From assembly GCA_947500275.1 (NCBI GenBank), contig CANMSW010000128.1, positions 1 to 6,651 of the forward strand: a stretch of DNA of 6,651 nt. The letters run 5' to 3'. The notes under the pieces are model-generated. The model did not search any database, was not told the DNA's origin, and worked only from the letters and a program-made list of their open reading frames with translations. This DNA is from Bacteriovoracaceae bacterium. GTDB taxonomy: Bacteria; Bdellovibrionota; UBA1018. The position numbers and the translations under genes are program-made. Every line of letters begins with the position of its first letter. The stretch's first letter is position 1. Positions 1-6,651 of the stretch are shown here, one piece after another.

Positions 1-672
1 GTCTTTACGAAGCTGGTGCGCGTCTCGCAATGAAGCTGAGGAAGTAAAAGTTTTCAGACCTTCGGGGGGCGTCATTGAGGCCTTCAGAGAGGGTAAATCT
101 GAAAAAAAGCTTCTGCCCCTTTGGAGCGCCCTTTCGCGCACAGTAATATCATCAAGCCGGTGCGCGGATTTCAAGACGACCCAAGGCAGTCCCTTCATCG
201 TAGTCTTTTTAAAAGCTCGAATGAGTTGCGCTGACTGCATCGAAGCGCTTGAAACTAAATCGCAGAGCTGGACATCCAAGCCCGCTCGGGCAAGTGCGGA
301 GGCGCCTCCGCCTGCGACGTTTGGATTGGGATCCAAGACTCCGATCCAGACTGATCGAATAACTGGGTGCGAGAGGATGACCTGAGTACAAGGGGGGGTT
401 CGTCCATGATGATTACAGGGTTCGAGGGTCACGACCAGTGTAACGACCTCATGGATGCGACCTGCCGCCTGAAGGGCTGTAAGAAGCGTTGCCTCAGCGT
501 GTGCCGTGCCTGCGCGCTCGTGCGCAGCCGCACCGATCACGTTGCCATGGCGGTCGAGGGCCACGGCTCCGACGGGAGGATTGGGCGAAGTGGCTCCGAC
601 GAAGCGCCTAGCCTCGGCGACAGCAATATCAAATGCGTGTGCCACATCGGGAGTGGGAAGGCGGGTCAGCAT
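1..672 (-). CDS. ribD: Bifunctional riboflavin biosynthesis protein RibD (deaminase/reductase), 3' end outside window
   Basis: Partial: 224 codons from an ATG at 672, open to the left edge. RibD deaminates diaminohydroxyphosphoribosylaminopyrimidine and then reduces its ribose, the two steps after GTP cyclohydrolase II in cytosolic riboflavin synthesis. Seen directly: PNPPVG (residues 30-35), the zinc-deaminase HAE motif (58-60) and EPCNHHGRTPPC (84-95), giving ligands His58, Cys86 and Cys95 and catalytic Glu60; then DPNPNVAGGG (114-123). The deaminase domain (about 10-150) is complete and its active site intact. The reductase domain starts near 160 with PWVVLK and is cut at residue 224; its usual SLDG motif reads RLDD and is followed by an extra stretch before KTFTSSASLRDAHQLR. 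The ATG lies 21 nt after the rnj stop, in the same frame, with no good Shine-Dalgarno at normal distance (a GAGG overlaps the rnj stop, too far away), which suggests coupling to rnj. Identity as RibD is secure; activity of the second domain is not. Confidence 0.93.
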   Translation of the reverse strand, partial: MLTRLPTPDVAHAFDIAVAEARRFVGATSPNPPVGAVALDRHGNVIGAAAHERAGTAHAEATLLTALQAAGRIHEVVTLVVTLEPCNHHGRTPPCTQVILSHPVIRSVWIGVLDPNPNVAGGGASALARAGLDVQLCDLVSSASMQSAQLIRAFKKTTMKGLPWVVLKSAHRLDDITVRERALQRGRSFFSDLPSLKASMTPPEGLKTFTSSASLRDAHQLRKD

Positions 673-693
673 AGCGTTGACTTCGACCCATCC

Positions 694-2406
694 TCAAACA
701 TCTAAAACGACCGGAATCACAGTGGGCTTCTTGTTGATGTTTGCCTGGAAAAAGCGCCGCAGCTCGAGCCTCACTTCTTCTTGGAGGTCAAACGGCGCCC
801 CGCGCTCGTCGAGAGAAGCGGTGTAACGCGCGACCACCCGCTGGGCCGCCTTTTTTGATTCCTCAATGAGCCAGCCTTCCATTGACTCGGCAACGAGGCC
901 CTTCGACATCACTTCTGGACCTGCGACAATCTGCCGGCTTTCCGCATTCCGAATGAGGAGGGCGAAAACCACCCCTTTTTCAGCCAAATGTCTGCGTTCG
1001 CGAAGGACAAGCTTGGTGATATCATTTCCTTGCCGGCCCTCAATCAACACACGGGGCTCTTCGAAATGATCGATGATTTCGATGCGTTTGCCGTCGAGCT
1101 CAACGACGTCGCCATCTACGGCGACGGCCACATGTTCAGGGATAATCCCCGCTTCGCGCGCGACAATCGAGTGTTGGATGAGATGGCGGTACTCGCCATG
1201 GATTGGCATGAAAAATTTTGGCCGACAGATCTCGAGCATCTGCTTGAGTTCGGGCCGGGTGGCGTGACCCGAAGTGTGGATTTCGTGGATGGCCTCATAC
1301 AAGACGTTCGCACCTTGTCTGAATAGGTGGTTGATCATTCGACCAATCGCTTTTTCATTTCCAGGGATATAACGCGAGCTCATCAAGACGGTGTCGCCCG
1401 CTTGGAGTTGAAGGAGCTTGTGTTCGCCGTAAGCAACGCGTGTCAGCGCGGATCCTTGCTCTGCTTGCGAGCCTGTTGAAAGGACGATGATCTCATTTCT
1501 TGGCATGTTCCCGATCTCGTCCAGATTGATGAGAACGGCTTGCGCATCTTTAAGATAGCCCGCTTCTTGCGCAAGGCGCGCATTCTGCTCCATGCCTCTG
1601 CCATTCAGGGCGACGCGCTTACCAAGCTTGCGTGCGATTTCCATGACCTGGCCCATTCGGGCGACGTTCGACGCAAACGTCGCAACCACGGTCAGCCCTT
1701 GAGCAGCGGCAAAGAGCTGCTCGAAATTCTGATAGATCTTGTTCTCGCTCATGCTGTGCGTGTGCCGGTCGACGTTGGTCGAGTCCGACATCATCAGCAG
1801 AACGCCTTCGTCACCCGCACGACGGAAGCGGTCGAGATCAATGGTCGATCCATAGTAGGGAGTGGGGTCGATTTTAAAGTCGCCCGTGTGGATGATCTTA
1901 CCAATGGGCGTGTCGATGAAGAGGGCCGCAGCGTCGACAATGCTGTGATTCACTGGGACGGGCTCGAACGCAAAGTGTTTGAAGGAAATCTTTTCTCCCA
2001 TTTTAAAAGGGATCAGACGGCATTTCGAAAAAAGCCCGTACTCTTCGAGCTTCTGAGTGAGCATTCGCGCCGTAAAGTCGGAAGCATAGAGAGGCGCGTT
2101 GATTCCGGCTTTCAAAAGAAAAGGAACGGCTCCGATGTGATCCTCGTGACCGTGAGTCAGGAGGATGGCTTTCACCTTTTCTTTTCGGTCTCGAAGGTAG
2201 GTGAAGTCCGGAATGACGAACTCGACGCCAAAGTGGTCGAGGTCTGAGAACATAATCCCGCAGTCGACGATGATGATCTCGTCCTCCCATTCGAGGACCA
2301 TGCAGTTCATCCCGATTTCTCCGAGTCCTCCGAGTGGGATAATTCGTAGCCCTTTTGGGGGGTTCTTCGATCGACCGGTAGATTCAAGAATGGAAGAGAG
2401 ACTCAA
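694..2406 (-). CDS. rnj: Ribonuclease J (metallo-beta-lactamase/beta-CASP RNase)
   Basis: 570 residues, close to the usual 550-560 of the family. RNase J is a cytosolic zinc-dependent endonuclease and 5'-3' exonuclease in mRNA decay and rRNA maturation. Seen in order: an N-terminal GGLGEIG strand (26-32); metal-binding THGHEDHIGA (84-93; His85, His87, Asp89, His90); PVNHS (151-155; His154); HTGDFK (173-178; Asp176); the beta-CASP region with SDSTN (207-211) and STGSQAE (310-316); HTSGHA (377-382); PIHGEYRHL (401-409), which is typical of RNase J rather than of other beta-CASP proteins; and a C-terminal domain ending RRFF...PVVLDV. All expected metal ligands are present. The start is a TTG: AAAGGA sits 9 nt upstream, the next in-frame ATG lies within the conserved core (residue 33), and no in-frame ATG, GTG or TTG lies between the udk stop and this codon. 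It lies between udk (54 nt) and ribD (21 nt), probably cotranscribed. Which of J1 or J2 it resembles cannot be judged from here. Confidence 0.97.
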   Translation of the reverse strand: MSLSSILESTGRSKNPPKGLRIIPLGGLGEIGMNCMVLEWEDEIIIVDCGIMFSDLDHFGVEFVIPDFTYLRDRKEKVKAILLTHGHEDHIGAVPFLLKAGINAPLYASDFTARMLTQKLEEYGLFSKCRLIPFKMGEKISFKHFAFEPVPVNHSIVDAAALFIDTPIGKIIHTGDFKIDPTPYYGSTIDLDRFRRAGDEGVLLMMSDSTNVDRHTHSMSENKIYQNFEQLFAAAQGLTVVATFASNVARMGQVMEIARKLGKRVALNGRGMEQNARLAQEAGYLKDAQAVLINLDEIGNMPRNEIIVLSTGSQAEQGSALTRVAYGEHKLLQLQAGDTVLMSSRYIPGNEKAIGRMINHLFRQGANVLYEAIHEIHTSGHATRPELKQMLEICRPKFFMPIHGEYRHLIQHSIVAREAGIIPEHVAVAVDGDVVELDGKRIEIIDHFEEPRVLIEGRQGNDITKLVLRERRHLAEKGVVFALLIRNAESRQIVAGPEVMSKGLVAESMEGWLIEESKKAAQRVVARYTASLDERGAPFDLQEEVRLELRRFFQANINKKPTVIPVVLDV

Positions 2407-2415
2407 AGAGGGCGG

Positions 2416-2421
2416 TCCTTT
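2416..2421 (-). promoter_or_regulatory. Ribosome binding site of rnj (supports TTG start)
   Basis: AAAGGA on the minus strand, 9 nt before the TTG at 2406. This is a good Shine-Dalgarno at normal spacing and is the main reason for choosing this non-ATG start. Confidence 0.7.
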
Positions 2422-2460
2422 CGCTTCGTGGCTGACCTGCTCGCGATACGAGAAGATCAG

Positions 2461-3171
2461 TTAGGAAATTCCGGCTGCACGAAGAATGGCTGGATCAAGG
2501 GTAGTCCCAGTCTTCAGTCCAGGGTTACTTTCGCCGGCAGAAGATTCATTCGATTTGTTGTCAAAAATACGAGCAATCCTTGCCGCTAAAACTTCAGCCG
2601 CAACATCGGTCTCTTCGCCTACGACAAGATCCGCAAACTGGCGCGTAGGCTCTAAGAACTCGTGATGCATTGGCCTGACGGTATCATAATATTGGCGGAT
2701 GATGCTGTCGAGCGTACGGCCCCGTTCTCGAACGTCCCGATGCAAGCGGCGAATAAATCGGATGTCAGCTTCGACGTGAAGGTAAAGCTTCACATCGAAC
2801 AGCTCCCGGATAGCAGGTTCCCAGAGCGTGTAAATTCCTTCGACGATGATCGCGCGACAAGGGCCGACGCGATGGGTTTCTTCGAGGCGACTGCTGGTTC
2901 GGAAATCGTAGACGGGAATGTCGGCCCCCTCACCCGCCTTTAGTTTTTCCAAGTGAGTTCTCAGGAGTGCCCAGTCGAAAGCATCGGGGTGGTCGTAGTT
3001 GGTTTCCCCGGCTGCAGTCACCAAGTGAGCAGGAAGAGTCGGCAAATAGTAGGAGTCTTGGTGAATGAGGGCGACCGATGAAGCAACTTCAGGCGGAAGG
3101 TGGCTGAAGATTTTGCGTGTGAAGGTCGTCTTTCCAGAGCCGGAGCCCCCGGCAATCCCAATCAGATGCAT
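2461..3171 (-). CDS. udk: Uridine kinase
   Basis: 236 residues, slightly longer than the roughly 210 of E. coli Udk. It phosphorylates uridine (and usually cytidine) to the monophosphate in cytosolic pyrimidine salvage. Seen: Walker A loop GGSGSGKT (8-15) right after the first beta strand; HQDSYY (37-42), whose Asp39 matches the catalytic acid region; NYDHPDAFD (58-66) and PVYDF (86-90), nucleoside-site motifs; VEGIY (110-114); and RDVRERGRTLDS (145-156), the lid carrying the arginines, followed by a TVRPM motif. These match Udk closely rather than phosphoribulokinase. The last 30 or so residues (from about 205) are a polar Ser/Asn/Gly-rich tail I do not recognise. The ATG is preceded by AAAAGG at 7 nt, and Walker A begins at residue 8, so no longer start is needed. 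It follows the transglycosylase gene by 73 nt and precedes rnj by 54 nt. Confidence 0.94.
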   Translation of the reverse strand: MHLIGIAGGSGSGKTTFTRKIFSHLPPEVASSVALIHQDSYYLPTLPAHLVTAAGETNYDHPDAFDWALLRTHLEKLKAGEGADIPVYDFRTSSRLEETHRVGPCRAIIVEGIYTLWEPAIRELFDVKLYLHVEADIRFIRRLHRDVRERGRTLDSIIRQYYDTVRPMHHEFLEPTRQFADLVVGEETDVAAEVLAARIARIFDNKSNESSAGESNPGLKTGTTLDPAILRAAGIS

Positions 3172-3178
3172 AGTTCCG

Positions 3179-3184
3179 CCTTTT
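3179..3184 (-). promoter_or_regulatory. Ribosome binding site of udk
   Basis: AAAAGG on the minus strand, 7 nt before the ATG at 3171. The rest of the 73-nt gap (3172-3244) contains a small TGCC/GGCA hairpin next to the upstream stop codon but no T-run and no convincing promoter. Confidence 0.55.
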
Positions 3185-3244
3185 CCCGTTTGGTTCAGGA
3201 CAGCGGGGCCTTACCACAATTTACGCGGGATGCCAGCCGGCACA

Positions 3245-4507
3245 TTAAATCTTAGGGCGATCGCTCTTCCATTTCTTTGGAATCTTCTCCCAGGACTCTT
3301 GAAACCGCTGGAGCACCTCCGCTTGGGGGGCGGAGGCGTCAACCGGCAACCGGATGCTATAACCAGCCGGAATCCTTAGTTTTCCAGACAAAACATCAGA
3401 ATCCAGGGCGGGATTCAGGTCCTTCAGGACCGCGTGGGAGAGGGTCAGGTGCTCCATGAGACGGGGCATCTCAATGGAGTGGGAAAGAGGGATTTCGACC
3501 GCTTTCCAGGGCTCATCCTTCGCGATTTCTCCAAAATAGTGAGCCGAGTCCTGCTCGATTTCGATAGCGGCCAAGAGACAGGTAAAGAAGTTCGCGCTCG
3601 CAAAGCCAAAAGTCCGACTTCGGTATTGGTTGATGACGTCCTCCATGAGGCTTGAACCGATCGAGCGAACTGCCCGCATCATTCCTTGGCGTCCGTGGTT
3701 GTAAGCAGTCACGGCAAGCGGCCAAGACTCGAGGCTTTCATAGTTCTGCTTCAACAGACGAGCGGCCGCCCGCGTGGCTGCGACGGGATCGTTTCTCTCG
3801 TCGACCCATGCGTTAATCGTGAGAAAGTTGCGCCCCGTAGAGCGCATGAATTGCCAGATCCCGCTTGCGCCAACCTTCGAGCGCGCTTTCAGGTTGAAGC
3901 TGCTCTCGACAAAGGGAAGTCGAGTCAGCTCGACCGGAAGGCCCGCAGCTTTGAACTCTTGCTCCATCAGTGGAAGCCACCGACCTGACTTCGCAATCCC
4001 GGCCGCGAAGTAGTCACTTTGACCGGTTTGCCAGCGGAGTCTTTTTCTGTGGGCGGCATTGAGGAAGCGGTTCGGATCATCGCTCTCTTGAAAAAGTCCA
4101 AAGACGCGCTTCTGATCCTCGGTCTCCGGGGCTAGCCCCGCGCGCTGCCGCCGGTGCATCTCGAGCAAAGCGTTTCGCCAGCGAGCCTTTGACGCTCGGA
4201 TCGATCGCTCCGTCGAGCCCGAGGCCGCACGGAGATCGACCACCTCGTAAACTTTGTCGATAAATTTCGCGTCGTGGATGACCCCGTGCTTACTGTCGTA
4301 TTTTCCGTAAATCGTTTTCCAGAAATCGATTTGTTTTCGGAGTGCAGGGTTCTCGAGGGCTGACTTGATCTCGGGATTGAATATCAAAGGACCCGCCGAG
4401 GGCGTGGTTTCGATCACTTTTTCAGTCGAGTTGGCGAATGGGTATGCGCCCGTTGAGACCAGGAAAGTGAGAAGTGCCAAAAAGAGTGAGGGTTTTTTGA
4501 AATTCAT
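3245..4507 (-). CDS. Exported lytic transglycosylase, MltD/Slt type (GH23 catalytic domain)
   Basis: 420 residues. Such enzymes cut the MurNAc-GlcNAc bond of peptidoglycan, leaving 1,6-anhydromuramic ends, and act in the periplasm. The N-terminus is a signal peptide: basic KK at 4-5, a hydrophobic run at about 7-21, then a possible type I site near PFA-NS (24-27); no lipobox cysteine is seen. Residues about 50-165 hold FWKTIYGKYDSKHGVIHD, a conserved-looking segment I associate with deltaproteobacterial MltD-like proteins but cannot assign to a named domain. The catalytic domain spans about 175-330: LPFVESSFN with the probable catalytic Glu201, GASGIWQF (213-220), VDERNDP (235-241) and TAYNHG (267-272). 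The C-terminal part (about 335-390) resembles the region that precedes LysM repeats in MltD, but no LysM is evident. It is the first gene of the leftward block. The ATG has AAGGA 11 nt upstream. The family is clear; the exact subtype (MltD or Slt) is less so. Confidence 0.9.
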   Translation of the reverse strand: MNFKKPSLFLALLTFLVSTGAYPFANSTEKVIETTPSAGPLIFNPEIKSALENPALRKQIDFWKTIYGKYDSKHGVIHDAKFIDKVYEVVDLRAASGSTERSIRASKARWRNALLEMHRRQRAGLAPETEDQKRVFGLFQESDDPNRFLNAAHRKRLRWQTGQSDYFAAGIAKSGRWLPLMEQEFKAAGLPVELTRLPFVESSFNLKARSKVGASGIWQFMRSTGRNFLTINAWVDERNDPVAATRAAARLLKQNYESLESWPLAVTAYNHGRQGMMRAVRSIGSSLMEDVINQYRSRTFGFASANFFTCLLAAIEIEQDSAHYFGEIAKDEPWKAVEIPLSHSIEMPRLMEHLTLSHAVLKDLNPALDSDVLSGKLRIPAGYSIRLPVDASAPQAEVLQRFQESWEKIPKKWKSDRPKI

Positions 4508-4630
4508 TCACTTAAGGATCCTTCGAATTAGGATGATTGTCACGTCAGTCGATTTTGTTAGAGTTGTGAGGAGGAGCGCGATCTTGGGTCCCGCTCAGCC
4601 CTATATTTCGTCAAGGATTTGGACATTGAT
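4508..4630. promoter_or_regulatory. Divergent intergenic region, presumed promoters of both gene blocks
   Basis: The only spacer between genes facing away from each other, so both transcripts should start here. Toward the right, TATATT at 4602-4607 resembles a -10 box (5 of 6), but no good -35 lies 16-18 nt before it and it sits close to the start codon. Toward the left, TTGACG (4611-4616 on the minus strand) resembles a -35 box, but no -10 follows at normal spacing. A perfect 10-bp palindrome AAGGATCCTT (4514-4523) contains the ribosome binding site of the transglycosylase gene on the minus strand. A purine-rich GAGGAGGAG stands at 4568-4576, with no in-frame start after it. No promoter or operator can be fixed with confidence. 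Confidence 0.5.
4519..4523 (-). promoter_or_regulatory. Ribosome binding site of the transglycosylase gene
   Basis: AAGGA on the minus strand, 11 nt before the ATG at 4507. It is half of the palindrome AAGGATCCTT at 4514-4523. Confidence 0.5.
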
Positions 4631-6283
4631 ATGACTGGCCACCCGCACCACCGCGCTTCTTTGTTCCCTTGGCCCGAGCTCGCGGCGGCCACCCTCCCTG
4701 TTCTGTTTTTACTCCTCTCCTCAGGCTGCACACGAACAAGCATGCAGGGTTCAAGTGGTGAGAAATTGACGCCCGATCCGCAAGCCTATCGGATCCTCCT
4801 TGACCAAGCCCCGCAGACGCTCAACCCACGAATGGCGATTGATGCGATTGGGCAGCGTCTCGGCACACTTGTCTTCTCGGGGCTCACTCGGATTAACCAA
4901 GACCTCGCCGTTGTCCCGGATTTGGCGGAGTCCTGGAGTGTGGGCGATCAAGGCAGACTCTGGCGGTTTCGAGTTCGCGAAGGAATGAAAGACCACGAAG
5001 GCAAACCCATATCGGTTGCAAGCCTCGTCGAGTGTTTGGAGAACTATCGCACTGGAAAGCCTGTGTCGCGGATTCGGGCTGCATTTCCGTTTTGGGTGTC
5101 GACCAAGATGCAGGGTCAGTTCGTTGAGATACAACTTGAGAAGCCCGACGCCTATTTTCCAAGGAACTTGAGTTCGCTCCGCTATTTTCGAGTTCAAGGC
5201 CTGAAGGGCGCGTGCGTTGACCCGTCCTTCGCGGCGCCCGGAAGTCCGTGGATTGGCAGTGGGCCGTATTTTGTCCCCCCCAACCTCACCCAGTCAGACC
5301 AGCAGGAGTTTGATTTTCGCCCCGCCCAGGAGCGGTACACGCCGTTGCGATTTTTGGTGGTGCGCGATGAGCTCCAGCGCGTGATTCGGCTCTTGCGGGG
5401 CGAGGCCGATGTCGCACAAAATTCAATATCACTTACTCGGACTCGGTGGCTCTTGAGGGAGTATCCGGATAAGTTCAATATCATTGAGCGGCCGGGCGTG
5501 AATGTAAGTTATATCGCATTCAATTTGCGGGATCCCATTCTCTCGAAGCTTGCCGTTCGCGAGGCCTTGGCGCGAGCGGTCCCCCGCGAGAGCTTTGTAC
5601 GAAACAAGATGGCGGGATTTGGCGTGCTGGCCGGTAGTCTTCTCTCCCCGCTCTTGCCTGAGAGCTATTCTGTACCGTTTGAAGAGAATGCGGCAAGAGC
5701 CGAAGAGTTACTCGACCAAGCGGGCTGGAAGCGCGGACGCGATGGCGTTCGTTTTAGGCTCAAATATCGAACGACACCGGTGCGGGATGGATTTGAGACC
5801 GCGCTTGTTCTTCAAGAGGCCTGGAAGAAAATTGGGGTTGTTTTGGAATTAGATGTCGTGGAGCCCGCAGCCTTCCTGAGCGGCATTCGGAATGGGGCCT
5901 TTCAGCTTTATTCATCGAGGTGGGTCGGCGTTGCGGATGGTTCGATTCTGCATCGGACGATGCGATCAGGGACTTCGAATAATCGGGTCGGTTATCGCGA
6001 TTCCGAGGCTGATGCACTGCTCGACGCGCTCACCGCTACCGTCGAACTCGATCAACGCAAACCGACTGCGCAGATGCTGCAGAAGAAGATGATGGCCGAT
6101 TTACCGTATTTTCCGCTCTGGTATTGGGGTAATGCGGTGGTGATCAGAAAGGACCGCGACCCGGGCTTAAGGTCGGAAGAGATCTCCATGAGCGGCGCCT
6201 TTGAGCCTCTTGCTGCGGCACTTTCGAAAAAGCGTTTCGATGGTCCTGCACCCGGTTTTCCGAAGGAGAAGCAGTCTTTATGA
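4631..6283 (+). CDS. Family 5 extracellular solute-binding lipoprotein (oligopeptide/dipeptide ABC transporter type)
   Basis: 550 residues from the ATG at 4631; a TTG at 4619 would add four. AAGGA at 4613-4617 is too close to the TTG (1 nt) and rather far from the ATG (13 nt), so ATG is preferred. Family members bind peptides or other solutes outside the inner membrane and pass them to an ABC permease. The N-terminus has a hydrophobic run (about 18-31) followed by LLSSGC, a probable lipobox with Cys33, though Ser at -3 is not ideal. The mature part fits SBP_bac_5: LVFSGLTRI (80-88), VPDLAESWSV (95-104), a diverged form of the WRFRVREGMKDHEGKPIS block (111-128), GSGPYFVP (209-216), SYIAFNLRDP (293-302), VREALARAVPRESF (309-322), ARAEELLDQAGW (355-366) and DLPYFPLWYW (490-499). 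Length is typical (500-550). No permease or ATPase gene lies beside it here; rsmE follows with a 4-nt overlap. The ligand cannot be told from sequence. Confidence 0.9.
   Translation: MTGHPHHRASLFPWPELAAATLPVLFLLLSSGCTRTSMQGSSGEKLTPDPQAYRILLDQAPQTLNPRMAIDAIGQRLGTLVFSGLTRINQDLAVVPDLAESWSVGDQGRLWRFRVREGMKDHEGKPISVASLVECLENYRTGKPVSRIRAAFPFWVSTKMQGQFVEIQLEKPDAYFPRNLSSLRYFRVQGLKGACVDPSFAAPGSPWIGSGPYFVPPNLTQSDQQEFDFRPAQERYTPLRFLVVRDELQRVIRLLRGEADVAQNSISLTRTRWLLREYPDKFNIIERPGVNVSYIAFNLRDPILSKLAVREALARAVPRESFVRNKMAGFGVLAGSLLSPLLPESYSVPFEENAARAEELLDQAGWKRGRDGVRFRLKYRTTPVRDGFETALVLQEAWKKIGVVLELDVVEPAAFLSGIRNGAFQLYSSRWVGVADGSILHRTMRSGTSNNRVGYRDSEADALLDALTATVELDQRKPTAQMLQKKMMADLPYFPLWYWGNAVVIRKDRDPGLRSEEISMSGAFEPLAAALSKKRFDGPAPGFPKEKQSL
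6263..6268 (+). promoter_or_regulatory. Ribosome binding site of rsmE, inside the upstream gene
   Basis: AAGGAG, 11 nt before the ATG at 6280. It lies within the last codons of the solute-binding protein gene and supports the overlapping start. Confidence 0.65.
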
Positions 6284-6651
6284 GTCAGCGGCGAGAAAAC
6301 CATTCGAAGGCAGGCGGACGCGTGCTGGTGGAAAAGCTTCCTGAAAAAGGACAGAAAACAAGACTGACTCGTCCGGAATCCCACCACCTCATCTCGGTTC
6401 TTCGGATGCAAGCGGGAGATGAAATCGATGCGCTCGACGGCAAGGGCGGGAGCGCCCGATGCCGCATTTTGAAACAGGCGCAGTCTGAGGATGGCGCATC
6501 GTCGGATTATTTTCTCGAGTGGGTTGCCGACATGAGCCGGACTCAGCCTGCGACTGCTCGCGGGCCACAATTGATTTTGGGTATGGGGATCTTGAAGGGC
6601 GAGGCCATGGAGTGGGTGATTGAGAAATCAGTCGAACTCGGGGCGGATGAA
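6280..6651 (+). CDS. rsmE: 16S rRNA (uracil1498-N3)-methyltransferase RsmE, 3' end outside window
   Basis: Partial: 124 codons, open to the right edge; about half of a typical 240-250 residue protein. RsmE methylates N3 of U1498 in helix 44 of 16S rRNA with S-adenosylmethionine, acting on the 30S subunit. Seen: the N-terminal PUA-like RNA-binding domain with ESHHLISVLRM (33-43), AGDEIDALDG (45-54) and CRIL (61-64), then the start of the SPOUT (trefoil-knot) methyltransferase domain with QLILGMGILKGEAMEWVIEK (97-116) followed by SVELGADE (117-124), a family signature (usual form: alpKgdrmEwiiqKatELG). The AdoMet-binding knot lies beyond the window. The ATG overlaps the TGA of the preceding gene (ATGA, 6280-6283), with AAGGAG 11 nt upstream, implying coupled translation. 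The first dozen residues are a polar lead that most relatives lack; the conserved fold begins near RVLVEKL (14-20). Confidence 0.92.
   Translation, partial: MSQRRENHSKAGGRVLVEKLPEKGQKTRLTRPESHHLISVLRMQAGDEIDALDGKGGSARCRILKQAQSEDGASSDYFLEWVADMSRTQPATARGPQLILGMGILKGEAMEWVIEKSVELGADE

Noticed and set aside
392..398. Run of seven G (seven C in the coding strand) inside the RibD zinc motif, a possible slippage or sequencing-error site
   Set aside because: The tract encodes the conserved Pro-Pro of GRTPPC, and the frame is correct on both sides, so neither a frameshift nor phase variation is indicated.
367..826. Two overlapping plus-strand open frames at the ribD-rnj junction
   Set aside because: Both run antisense to ribD and the end of rnj; the minus strand reads conserved motifs throughout, including the zinc-binding site of RibD.
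1540..2247. Long open frame (235 codons) on the plus strand opposite rnj
   Set aside because: It lies wholly antisense to a gene with every RNase J motif, its translation has no recognisable domain, and such frames are common opposite codon-biased genes.
3225..3247. Small hairpin (TGCC/GGCA) just after the transglycosylase stop codon as a terminator
   Set aside because: The stem is only 4 bp and no T-run follows on the minus strand.
4751..5197. Open frame of 148 codons on the minus strand opposite the solute-binding protein gene
   Set aside because: It is antisense to a clear family 5 binding protein, has no recognisable domain, and has no supporting context.
1..6651. A previously undescribed system such as a defence island, mobile element, CRISPR array or secondary-metabolite cluster
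   Set aside because: All six genes belong to well-known housekeeping or transport families. I saw no inverted repeats, transposase, integrase, tRNA gene or repeat array on either strand.

Overview
The window appears to be chromosomal DNA from a Gram-negative bacterium of moderate GC content, without mobile elements, RNA genes or CRISPR repeats. A bacterial RNase J excludes the usual enterobacterial type of proteobacterium. The periplasmic MltD-like lytic transglycosylase, with an N-terminal region of a kind I associate with deltaproteobacteria-like lineages, points to Bdellovibrionota/Oligoflexia or a relative. That assignment is inference from protein style, not from a marker gene.

Layout. 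Six genes lie in two divergent blocks around a short spacer at 4508-4630. The leftward block (minus strand) reads, in order of transcription: an exported lytic transglycosylase (4507-3245), uridine kinase udk (3171-2461), ribonuclease J rnj (2406-694) and ribD (672 to beyond the left edge). The gaps are 73, 54 and 21 nt and no terminator-like hairpin with a T-run is visible between the genes, so a single operon is plausible. The rightward block holds a probable lipoprotein of the family 5 extracellular solute-binding proteins (oligopeptide/dipeptide type; 4631-6283) and rsmE (6280 to beyond the right edge), whose start and stop codons overlap as ATGA.

Function. The products cover peptidoglycan cleavage, pyrimidine salvage, RNA processing and decay, riboflavin synthesis, peptide or solute binding, and 16S rRNA methylation. 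They do not form one pathway; the grouping looks like a housekeeping gene string. I found no convincing sign of a new biological system. The points most worth a second look are the divergent second domain of RibD, the TTG start and in-frame spacing of rnj, the orphan solute-binding lipoprotein translationally coupled to rsmE, and the unassigned N-terminal region of the transglycosylase.
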